Shown in pieces: positions 57,571-64,000 of a stretch of DNA of 64,000 nt (the stretch's first letter is position 1; every line of letters begins with the position of its first letter). Under the pieces are notes generated by a model. That model saw nothing but the letters and a program-made list of their open reading frames with translations, was not told the origin of the DNA and did not search any database. A program made the position numbers and the translations under genes. This DNA is from Alphaproteobacteria bacterium (GTDB lineage: Bacteria; Pseudomonadota; Alphaproteobacteria; Rhodospirillales; Casp-alpha2), in the NCBI GenBank assembly GCA_024279135.1, contig JAJRRU010000022.1, positions 117,044-181,043 on the forward strand. The letters run 5' to 3'.

Positions 57571-57579
57571 TGGTATAAT
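57571..57579 (+). promoter_or_regulatory. Extended -10 promoter element before plsX
   Basis: TGGTATAAT matches the extended -10 (TGnTATAAT) exactly, 18 bp before the plsX start codon and inside the 47-bp rpmF-plsX gap. No good -35 is needed for this class. It suggests an internal promoter for plsX-fabH in addition to read-through from rpmF. With such a short leader the start of transcription would be close to the ribosome binding site. Confidence 0.4.
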
Positions 57580-57596
57580 CTAAAGGACGTCGCTTT

Positions 57597-58682
57597 TTGA
57601 GAACGAAACTTACTCTCTCCGTTGACGCAATGGGTGGGGATGATGCCCCGCAGATGACGATTGAGGGAGTTAAGCTTGCTCTCATAGCATTACCACATGT
57701 CAGTATTTTGCTGTTTGGTGACAAGAGCAAAATGGGTCCGATTATCGATTCGGTGCTGGCGGGAATGCAAGACCGGATCGAAATCCATCACACGGAAGAT
57801 AAAGTCTCCAGCGACGAGAAACCGTCCAGTGCCCTGCGCAATGGGCGCAATTCCAGTATGCGGCTGGCCATAAATTCCGTCCGTGACGGCAAAGCCGCCG
57901 GGGTTATTTCCGCCGGTAATACCGGCGCGTTGATGGCCATGGCTAAATTTGTCATGAAGACCCTGCCGGGGATAGATCGTCCGGCTATTGCCTCGACCCT
58001 GCCGACCCGGCGGGGACAGACCGTGATGCTTGATCTGGGGGCCAATATTGACTGTGACGCCAACAATCTGACTCAGTTTGCCGTCATGGGTGAAGTGTAT
58101 GCCCGCAATGTGCTGGGATTGAAAAAACCAACCATTGGCCTTCTCAACGTTGGTGTGGAAGGCATGAAGGGGAAAGACTCGGTTAAGTTAACCGCCAAGA
58201 TCCTTCAGGAAACACACCTGCCCATCGAATTTTACGGTTTTGTTGAAGGCACCGACATCGGTGCGGGCACTGTGGATGTTATAGTCACCGATGGCTTTAC
58301 CGGTAATGTGGCCCTGAAAACCGCTGAAGGTACGGCCGATCTGGTGATTCATTATTTGCGTAAGGCACTGGCCAGCTCACCATTTGCCATTCTGGGCGCA
58401 CTCATCGCCCGTCCGGCCCTGAAACGGCTAAAACAAAAGCTCGACCCGCGCCGCTACAATGGTGCTATGTTTCTCGGCCTTAACGGTATTTGTGTGAAAA
58501 GCCATGGTGGAACCGATGCCTTTGGTTTTTCCAACGCCATAAAGGTTGCCGCTGACATGGCTGATAACAATATTAATGATGATATCAAACACGATTTTGC
58601 CGAATTGATGGCCGAACAGCACCCTGATGATCATGACACATTGCTTGAGAAAAATGAAAAAAGCGAAGTCCCCCCTTTATGA
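57597..58682 (+). CDS. plsX: Phosphate acyltransferase PlsX
   Basis: PlsX makes acyl-phosphate from acyl-ACP for phospholipid synthesis by PlsY. The 361-residue protein has [62 protein letters not shown] and [18 protein letters not shown]. The start is a TTG at 57597, supported by AAAGGA 8-10 bp upstream and by the conserved start of the protein. Its stop overlaps the fabH start (ATGA). Together they lead fatty acids into phospholipids. Confidence 0.94.
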   Translation: MRTKLTLSVDAMGGDDAPQMTIEGVKLALIALPHVSILLFGDKSKMGPIIDSVLAGMQDRIEIHHTEDKVSSDEKPSSALRNGRNSSMRLAINSVRDGKAAGVISAGNTGALMAMAKFVMKTLPGIDRPAIASTLPTRRGQTVMLDLGANIDCDANNLTQFAVMGEVYARNVLGLKKPTIGLLNVGVEGMKGKDSVKLTAKILQETHLPIEFYGFVEGTDIGAGTVDVIVTDGFTGNVALKTAEGTADLVIHYLRKALASSPFAILGALIARPALKRLKQKLDPRRYNGAMFLGLNGICVKSHGGTDAFGFSNAIKVAADMADNNINDDIKHDFAELMAEQHPDDHDTLLEKNEKSEVPPL

Positions 58683-59671
58683 CCTTACCACGTAGCTATA
58701 TTGCCGGGTGTGGATCATATTTGCCGGAGCGCCGTGTCAGTAATGAAGAACTGGCCCAAACCATCGACACTTCCGACGAATGGATTGTCTCGCGCACAGG
58801 TATCAAAGAACGCCGGATTGCCGCCGATGGTGAATTAACCTCTGATCTGGCTTATAAAGCCGCCATCCGTGCGCTGGAACATGCCCAGATGACGGCCGAC
58901 GATCTGGATCTGGTGATATTGGCCACCACAACGCCGGACCGCACGTTTCCATCCACCGCCACACGGGTCCAGGCCATGTTGAACATGAAGAGCGGGGCAG
59001 CCTTTGATGTCCAGGCCGTGTGTTCAGGTTTTATCTTTGCCTTGTCGATTGCCGATAATTTTATTCGTGCCGGACAGGCCGAAACCGTACTGGTCATCGG
59101 TGCCGAAACATTTTCGAGAATACTCGATTGGGAAGACCGCACCACTTGCGTGTTGTTTGGTGATGGTGCCGGGGCCGTGGTTTTGCGCAAAGAGCATATT
59201 GAAGCCGATAGTGATGTTGACAGCAGAGAGCAACGCGGCATCCTGTCGACTCACATTCATTCCGATGGTAACTATAGCAATCTGCTTTATGTGGATGGTG
59301 GCCCTTCATCGACCCAGACAACCGGCCATGTACGCATGATCGGACGCGAGGTTTTCCGCCATGCGGTGGTCAATCTGGCGTGGGTGGTTGACGAAGCCCT
59401 GAAAGCCAATAATTACCAACGCAGCGATATTGACTGGCTGGTTCCCCACCAGGCCAACAAACGGATACTCGACAGCACGGCCCGCAAACTCGGTATTCCT
59501 GAGGAAAAGGTCGTGATAACCGTGGACCGTCATGCAAATACATCGGCGGCCTCGATCCCTCTGGCCCTCGATGAAGCCGTCAGGGATGGTCGGATTAAAC
59601 AGGGCGAATTGATCCTGCTTGAGGCCATGGGCGGCGGTCTGACCTGGGGTGCCGCACTGGTACGCTGGTAA
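58679..59671 (+). CDS. fabH: 3-oxoacyl-[ACP] synthase III
   Basis: FabH condenses acetyl-CoA with malonyl-ACP to start fatty-acid chains. The 330-residue thiolase-fold enzyme has [16 protein letters not shown], the active Cys in [14 protein letters not shown], the catalytic His in [11 protein letters not shown] and the Asn in [15 protein letters not shown]. It is translationally coupled to plsX through an ATGA overlap and precedes ihfA, a standard order. Confidence 0.96.
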   Translation: MTLPRSYIAGCGSYLPERRVSNEELAQTIDTSDEWIVSRTGIKERRIAADGELTSDLAYKAAIRALEHAQMTADDLDLVILATTTPDRTFPSTATRVQAMLNMKSGAAFDVQAVCSGFIFALSIADNFIRAGQAETVLVIGAETFSRILDWEDRTTCVLFGDGAGAVVLRKEHIEADSDVDSREQRGILSTHIHSDGNYSNLLYVDGGPSSTQTTGHVRMIGREVFRHAVVNLAWVVDEALKANNYQRSDIDWLVPHQANKRILDSTARKLGIPEEKVVITVDRHANTSAASIPLALDEAVRDGRIKQGELILLEAMGGGLTWGAALVRW

Positions 59672-59794
59672 TCGCAGGTTGCCTTAATTTATTATCTAAT
59701 GACTCTAAACCATTGACGGCATTACAGGCGCACGTTACTTTCTAGTAGTAGAAATAATAAATTAGTAAAATTATAAAAATAACGGGGTTCTGAT

Positions 59795-60103
59795 ATGGCA
59801 GGTACAACGATAACGCGTGCGCAACTCAGTGAAGCTGTTTATCAGGAGGTTGGCCTATCACGAAATGAGTCGTCGGAATTACTCGAACTGGTCTTGTCAT
59901 ACATCACTGACTCATTGTCCAAGGGTGAGGCCGTAAAAATCTCATCATTTGGAAGTTTCTCGGTCCGCCAAAAAGGCGAGCGTATTGGACGCAATCCGAA
60001 AACCGGCGAAAAAGTTCCCATTCTGCCTCGTAAAGTTCTTGTGTTCAGACCCTCACAAGCCCTGAAAGACCGTATTAACAGCGGTAATTCATCCGACTCC
60101 TGA
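59795..60103 (+). CDS. ihfA: Integration host factor alpha subunit
   Basis: IHF-alpha bends DNA as a heterodimer with IHF-beta. The 102-residue protein has [91 protein letters not shown], including the conserved minor-groove Pro in GRNPKTGE. Its partner is not in this window. The promoter is in the 123-bp AT-rich gap after fabH. Confidence 0.96.
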   Translation: MAGTTITRAQLSEAVYQEVGLSRNESSELLELVLSYITDSLSKGEAVKISSFGSFSVRQKGERIGRNPKTGEKVPILPRKVLVFRPSQALKDRINSGNSSDS

Positions 60104-60167
60104 AACGATTTGCCAACCTGTATTTTCTAGTATTTCCGTTTCGTATATTGAGCGAGCAGTACCTGTA

Positions 60168-60584
60168 ATGGAACATGTCAAGCCTGCCAAGTCACCAAAC
60201 GCTTTTCGAACCATCAGCGAAGCCGCCAGTGAACTTAATCTGCCACAACATGTTTTGCGGTTCTGGGAAGGCAAGTTCCCGCTCATAAAACCCATGAAAA
60301 GGGCAGGCGGGCGGCGCTATTACAGGCGCGACGATATTGAATTGCTAAACAAAATCAAAACCTTGCTGCACGACGAAGGCTACACCATCAAAGGGGTGCA
60401 AAAGATGCTGCGCCAGAATAATGGCCAGTTCCCCGATGTAAACGCTGCGAAAACACCGCTGACTTCATCCGTCATTGATGAAACAATTTTAGTGACTGAT
60501 CATGATCGCCGTGATATTCAGGCTGCTATTGCCGAGTTGGAAACGGTGCGTGATAATCTGCGTGCCGCCAGCAAGGGCTCCTGA
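60168..60584 (+). CDS. MerR family transcriptional regulator
   Basis: A 138-residue MerR-type regulator that typically follows ihfA in Alphaproteobacteria. The N-terminal winged helix [69 protein letters not shown] is complete. The C-terminal region is variable and has no metal-binding cysteines, so the effector is unknown. It lies 64 bp after ihfA. Confidence 0.88.
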   Translation: MEHVKPAKSPNAFRTISEAASELNLPQHVLRFWEGKFPLIKPMKRAGGRRYYRRDDIELLNKIKTLLHDEGYTIKGVQKMLRQNNGQFPDVNAAKTPLTSSVIDETILVTDHDRRDIQAAIAELETVRDNLRAASKGS

Positions 60585-60614
60585 CTTAAATACTAACCAT
60601 AAAACATACAAGGA

Positions 60615-61046
60615 ATGAAGATAATGAAGGCTCGTGTTACATGGGTTGAAGGTAAACGTTTTCTTGCTCAGCCAGGCTCCGGGCACGGCGTTATCATGGA
60701 TGCATCCGTCTCACCTGAAGATACCCAGACAGCTGGTTCCAGCCCCATGGAAATGATCTTGATGGGACTGGGCGGATGTGCCGGTATCGATATGGTGATG
60801 ATCCTGGAAAAATCCCGCGAAAAAGTCGTGAGTTGTGTCGTCGACCTGGAAGCCACACGGGCAGATTCGATCCCCCATGTTTTTACCGATATTCACATGA
60901 TCTTCACGGTTACGGGGAAGGACCTGTCCGACTCCAAAGTGGAAAATGCCGCGCGCCTGTCAGCCGAAAAGTACTGTTCGGCCTCTATAATGCTGGCAAA
61001 TTCCGTGACCATCACCCGCGAAACTCATATTATTGCAGTTGATTAG
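60615..61046 (+). CDS. OsmC family protein (YhfA-like)
   Basis: A 143-residue OsmC/Ohr-fold protein. The two conserved redox cysteines are present: one in LMGLGGCAGIDMVMIL, the other in SAEKYCSASIMLANS. Members reduce organic peroxides or have unknown roles, and the YhfA group is the closest by its GSSPMEMILMGLGGCAGID pattern. It is 30 bp after the MerR gene, but regulation by it is untested. Confidence 0.87.
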   Translation: MKIMKARVTWVEGKRFLAQPGSGHGVIMDASVSPEDTQTAGSSPMEMILMGLGGCAGIDMVMILEKSREKVVSCVVDLEATRADSIPHVFTDIHMIFTVTGKDLSDSKVENAARLSAEKYCSASIMLANSVTITRETHIIAVD

Positions 61047-61205
61047 TCTTGTGACGACGTAATCTGTCGTATTTATCCGCAATAACTATTCTTCCGGTAA
61101 TCATCGGAAACTAAATCTTCAAATTCAATTCTTTTTATTGCATTTGAAACCAGTATAGCTATTCTTGTACTATAAATATTCAGGCTTACATCGGGAGATA
61201 CGCGC

Positions 61206-61391
61206 ATGGCTCAAACAAAAATTGCAGATCAAACGGTCTCTGTACAAGGACGCAGGGCAGAGTTAATGCAGGCGGGTCTTGCGGCATTTCTGGGACTTGG
61301 GCTGTTTATGATTGTGACGTTCGCCGATTCATCAATCTTGCACAATGCCGCCCATGATTCGCGACACGGTATTACGGTTCCCTGTCACTAA
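61206..61391 (+). CDS. cbtB: CbtB family cobalt transport subunit
   Basis: A 61-residue membrane protein with one hydrophobic helix (about 20-42) and the characteristic His-rich C-terminus SILHNAAHDSRHGITVPCH, which is likely to bind metal. CbtB pairs with CbtA as a predicted cobalt uptake system in bacteria that make B12. It is 50 bp ahead of cbtA, and cobB/cobA are adjacent on the opposite strand. The 159-bp leader shows no recognisable B12 box. Confidence 0.88.
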   Translation: MAQTKIADQTVSVQGRRAELMQAGLAAFLGLGLFMIVTFADSSILHNAAHDSRHGITVPCH

Positions 61392-61441
61392 AACCGGACC
61401 ACCAGGTCCGATTAACTCTTCATTATAAAGATTTCAATCAA

Positions 61442-62155
61442 ATGAGTTTTTTTAAATCGATTGTGATTTGTGCATTATTTGCCGGACTGGCTGCGGGTAC
61501 GACACTCACTGTGCTGCAAACCCTGAAAGTCTATCCGTTAATTTTTGCGGCAGAAAAATTCGAAAACCCTGCCGGTCATAGTGATGATTCGAGTGGAGAT
61601 TCGAGTGAAGAGGCGAGTGCAGGTGATGATGAAGAATGGATGCCCGCCGATGGTGCCGAGCGCCTGTATTTCTCCCTGCAATCCAATGTCCTGATCGGGG
61701 TTGGTCTGGGGTTGGTTCTCTCGGCAATCTTTGCCGTTCGCGGTATCAACAACTGGCGTCAGGGTGTTATGTGGGGATTAGCCGGATTCGTTGCCATCAA
61801 TCTGGCACCGTCTGTCGGACTTGCACCTGAATTACCCGGAATGCCCGCGGCTGACCTGTTTTCACGGCAAGTCTGGTGGTGGGGTACGGCACTGGCGACA
61901 GCCATCGGATTGGCCCTGATTTTCATATCCGGTGAAGCCTTATGGCGGGTTGCCGGTGTGGTGCTGATAATGGTACCCCATATTATTGGCGCGCCCCATC
62001 TGGATACTATCGAGAGTGATGTACCAGCAATTCTGGCGGCTGATTTTGCCACCGCGACCATGGCGGCGAACATGATCTTCTGGGTCGTTCTGGGCACGGT
62101 CGCTGCCATGATTTTCAATCACCTGAATAAAGATACCCCACCTGCTGCGGTTTAG
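61442..62155 (+). CDS. cbtA: CbtA family cobalt transporter
   Basis: A 237-residue integral membrane protein with about five to six helices, matching the CbtA family (SIVICALFAGLAAGTTLTVLQTLKVYPLIFAAEKFE at the start; NWRQGVMWGLAGFVAINLAPSVGLAPELPGMPAADLFSRQVWWWGTALATAIGLALI; VPHIIGAPH). A Ser/Asp/Glu-rich loop (about 43-62) is coded by a degenerate 12-bp tandem repeat. Its stop overlaps the convergent cobB stop by 4 bp. Cobalt transport is a family prediction. Confidence 0.88.
   Translation: MSFFKSIVICALFAGLAAGTTLTVLQTLKVYPLIFAAEKFENPAGHSDDSSGDSSEEASAGDDEEWMPADGAERLYFSLQSNVLIGVGLGLVLSAIFAVRGINNWRQGVMWGLAGFVAINLAPSVGLAPELPGMPAADLFSRQVWWWGTALATAIGLALIFISGEALWRVAGVVLIMVPHIIGAPHLDTIESDVPAILAADFATATMAANMIFWVVLGTVAAMIFNHLNKDTPPAAV
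61586..61621 (+). repeat. Degenerate 12-bp tandem repeat in cbtA
   Basis: GATTCGAGTG occurs at 61586-61595 and again at 61598-61607 with a 12-bp period, and a third degenerate unit (GAGGCGAGTGCA) follows. The period keeps frame and codes for repeated Asp/Glu-Ser-Ser motifs in the acidic loop of CbtA. Copy number could vary without frameshift. Confidence 0.6.
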
Positions 62156-63528
62156 ACTTTTTCGGTCGTCCGATCAATCAGATGCATGAAGCTACCCATG
62201 ACATTGTCGGCGATCAGGCCCACGTGTTTTTGTCCTTGCCCCAAGGCATTGCAAACCGTTAACAACCGCTCGCCGTGTTCGTCCAGGACACTGGAATAAT
62301 GAAATTCGTGGCCCCGGAATTCGGTCCCCGATCTGCCCAGAACACAATCGGCTTTGAGGCTTATCTGTCGATAACCCAGATGGCGTTTTGGTTCGGCGAA
62401 AGAGGTTTCCAGGTCCAGCAATCCGGCCATGGCATGACGTGTTCCCTGGCGATCGACCAGACCGCGACCGAGCACCATATAACCACCGCATTCACCATAA
62501 ATCACCGCCTTGCGTTTGGCCGCCTGGCGTAATCCTGCCATAAAACCCTGGTTAGACGATAACTGACCACCATGTAATTCAGGATATCCGCCGGGCAAAT
62601 AAACCGCGTCGCACGTTTTGTCGGGGCCCTGGTCATCAAGGGGTGAGAAAAAACTGATGGAAGCACCTTGTGCGCGCCAGTCTTCGAATATGTGGGAATA
62701 ACTGAACCCGAAGGCAATGTCGTGGGCAATGGCGATATGCTGACCAAGTGGGGGCATAACGATGGGAGGCATAACGAGGGGGGGTGAAGAACTTTCGATT
62801 TTTGGTCTAGCCGCACTCTCAAGCAATGCTGCCATATCCAGATCTTTCTCCAGACAATCGGCGGTCTGTTCCAGTAAAAATTCCAGATCAGCACGCTCGC
62901 TGGCCTGCACCAGACCCAGATGCCGCTCATGCAGGACAAACCTGGCGTCGCTGGCCAGGTATCCGAAGACCTTGATATCTGCTGTTTCGCAGGCGTCCTG
63001 CAACATGGTCCTGTGCAAGGTGCTGCCGACCTGGGTGAAGATAACACCGGCAACATTGACATCGGCGCGATGATTGATGAAGCCTTGGGCCAGTGCTGCA
63101 ACGGAGGCACCCTGGCCACGGGCATTGATCACCAGAATAACCGGCAGATTGTAAGCTGCGGCCAGATCAGCCGTCGATCCTTCACCACTGATCGCCCCAT
63201 CGAACAGGCCCATGACCCCTTCGATCAGAAAAAAATCGCCCGATTGACCACCCGATTGCTCACCCAGTAATTGATCCAGCCGGTCGGGCTCCATGGCCCA
63301 GGGGTCGAGATTATGACAGGTGCGAGCCGCCGCAACGGATAAAAATCCGGGATCAATATAATCGGGTCCGACCTTATAGGGAGTTATGGATTTGCCCTGA
63401 CGTTTCATCAGCCGTATGAGAGCGGCAGCGACCAGGGTCTTGCCCGTATTGGATGACGGCGCGCCCAATATCCAGCCGCGAGGAGGTACCTTGCCGGGTG
63501 CTTGCTCAGTCATGGACAAAGGGGGCAT
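62152..63528 (-). CDS. cobB: Cobyrinate / hydrogenobyrinate a,c-diamide synthase
   Basis: A 458-residue enzyme that amidates the a and c side chains of the corrin ring using glutamine and ATP. An N-terminal P-loop domain (GWILGAPSSNTGKTLVAAALIRLMKRQGKSITPYKVGPDYIDPGFLS) precedes a C-terminal class I glutaminase domain. Its nucleophile Cys is in VIYGECGGYMVLGRGLVD. The CobB (aerobic) and CbiA (anaerobic) forms cannot be told apart here. The start may be the ATG at 63528 or one five codons later (63513). It overlaps the cobA 3' end. Confidence 0.93.
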   Translation of the reverse strand: MPPLSMTEQAPGKVPPRGWILGAPSSNTGKTLVAAALIRLMKRQGKSITPYKVGPDYIDPGFLSVAAARTCHNLDPWAMEPDRLDQLLGEQSGGQSGDFFLIEGVMGLFDGAISGEGSTADLAAAYNLPVILVINARGQGASVAALAQGFINHRADVNVAGVIFTQVGSTLHRTMLQDACETADIKVFGYLASDARFVLHERHLGLVQASERADLEFLLEQTADCLEKDLDMAALLESAARPKIESSSPPLVMPPIVMPPLGQHIAIAHDIAFGFSYSHIFEDWRAQGASISFFSPLDDQGPDKTCDAVYLPGGYPELHGGQLSSNQGFMAGLRQAAKRKAVIYGECGGYMVLGRGLVDRQGTRHAMAGLLDLETSFAEPKRHLGYRQISLKADCVLGRSGTEFRGHEFHYSSVLDEHGERLLTVCNALGQGQKHVGLIADNVMGSFMHLIDRTTEKV

Positions 63529-64000
63529 CGGTGCCTAGTTCGCTGGCATCAAACCAGTCCAGACTGGAATGCAATGATACCACGTCGCCGATGGCAACCA
63601 GGGCCGGGGCGGTTATGTGCGATATTCGGGCGGCTTCCACACAGCCCGACAAGGTGGTGATAATGACCTGTTGATGGGGCGTTGAGGCCTTGGAGATCAG
63701 TGCAACCGGATGATCAACCGGGCGCCCGGCCGCCATGAGGTTTTTTACGATCGAGGGCAACCGCGACAGACCCATATAAAAAACCAGCACAGGAGAACTG
63801 CGTGACAGGGAGTCCCAGTTAATTAAATCGTTTTCACCCTTTGTGGTGTGGCCGGTGATAAAACTGACAATAGTATTGACCGTGCGGTGGGTGGCCGGAA
63901 TTCCGGCATAGGCCAACGCCCCCACACCGGCGGTAATACCGGGAATGATGCGAAAAGGAATATTTTCGTTTGCCAGGGCCAGGGCTTCTTCACCGCCGCG
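63506..64000 (-). CDS. cobA: Uroporphyrinogen-III C-methyltransferase, C-terminal part
   Basis: 164 codons are visible; the frame runs off the right edge without a start. The visible part has RGGEEALALANENIPFRIIPGITAGVGALAYAGIPATHR, the second half of the SUMT signature. GHTTKG, VFYMGLSRLPSIV, GRPVDHPVALISKASTPHQQVIITTL and APALVAIGDVVSLHSSL follow. SUMT makes precorrin-2 for B12 and siroheme. The stop overlaps the start of cobB by 23 bp (8 bp if cobB starts at 63513), so the genes are coupled. No CysG-like extra domains follow at the C-terminus. Confidence 0.93.
   Translation of the reverse strand, partial: RGGEEALALANENIPFRIIPGITAGVGALAYAGIPATHRTVNTIVSFITGHTTKGENDLINWDSLSRSSPVLVFYMGLSRLPSIVKNLMAAGRPVDHPVALISKASTPHQQVIITTLSGCVEAARISHITAPALVAIGDVVSLHSSLDWFDASELGTDAPFVHD

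Overview
The window is a chromosomal stretch of an alphaproteobacterium, most likely Rhodospirillales-like. The evidence is gene order and content: tpiA-secG-pyrG-kdsA-eno-ftsB-pdhABC-lpd-lipA-ratA; dapA-smpB-UDG-NYN-folK-rpoZ-rsh; acpS-lepB-rnc-era-recO-parC; glyA-nrdR-ribD-ribE-ribB-ribH-nusB-thiL-hppA; and bamE/CBP3/DUF177-rpmF-plsX-fabH-ihfA-merR. DUF4170, a K+-independent H+-PPase, an RSH protein and a lipoyl-domain-bearing PDH E1 beta point the same way. Base composition is moderate, with AT-rich intergenic regions. No tRNA, rRNA, insertion sequence, prophage, CRISPR array or toxin-antitoxin pair was seen. Genus and species cannot be given.

Layout. 1-1463 (minus): a carboxymuconolactone decarboxylase/AhpD-like gene running off the left edge and a class V aminotransferase. 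1741-15854 (plus): central carbon, nucleotide and envelope precursor genes (tpiA, a HAD phosphatase, secG, pyrG, dcd, kdsA, eno, ftsB) followed by the whole pyruvate dehydrogenase operon with lipA and ratA. 15842-21839: CinA C-terminal amidase and pgpA, an M23 peptidase-bactofilin pair, an alpha/beta hydrolase and a soluble lytic transglycosylase. 22022-28818: dapA, smpB, DUF4170, an overlapping UDG/NYN pair, a large chemoreceptor, a 505-bp AT-rich non-coding island, folK and rpoZ.

29024-38192 (plus): the stringent-response gene rsh, DUF2062, acpS, lepB, rnc, era, recO, parC and DUF983. 38215-42636: a Bpt-type N-end-rule transferase, motB, motA, a membrane-anchored FAM173-like methyltransferase and cheW. 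42649-44951 (minus): hemB and an O-acetylhomoserine sulfhydrylase. 45128-55393 (plus): rpiB, glyA, nrdR, the riboflavin cluster, nusB, thiL, a FliL-like protein and the proton-pumping pyrophosphatase. 55483-61046: bamE, then a cytochrome bc1 chaperone, DUF177, rpmF, plsX, fabH, ihfA, a MerR regulator and an OsmC protein. 61206-64000: cobalt/B12 genes cbtB, cbtA, cobB and a partial cobA.

The region is almost wholly housekeeping and I found no clear undescribed system. The points most worth a second look are: the membrane-anchored FAM173-like methyltransferase between motAB and cheW; the overlapping UDG/NYN pair; the RibB protein whose GTP cyclohydrolase II domain has lost its zinc cysteines; the AT-rich island beside the chemoreceptor, which carries a CtrA-type site and two dyads sharing one half-site; the M23/bactofilin overlap; and the cbtAB genes without a recognisable B12 box. 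Everything here is by-eye reading with no database search.
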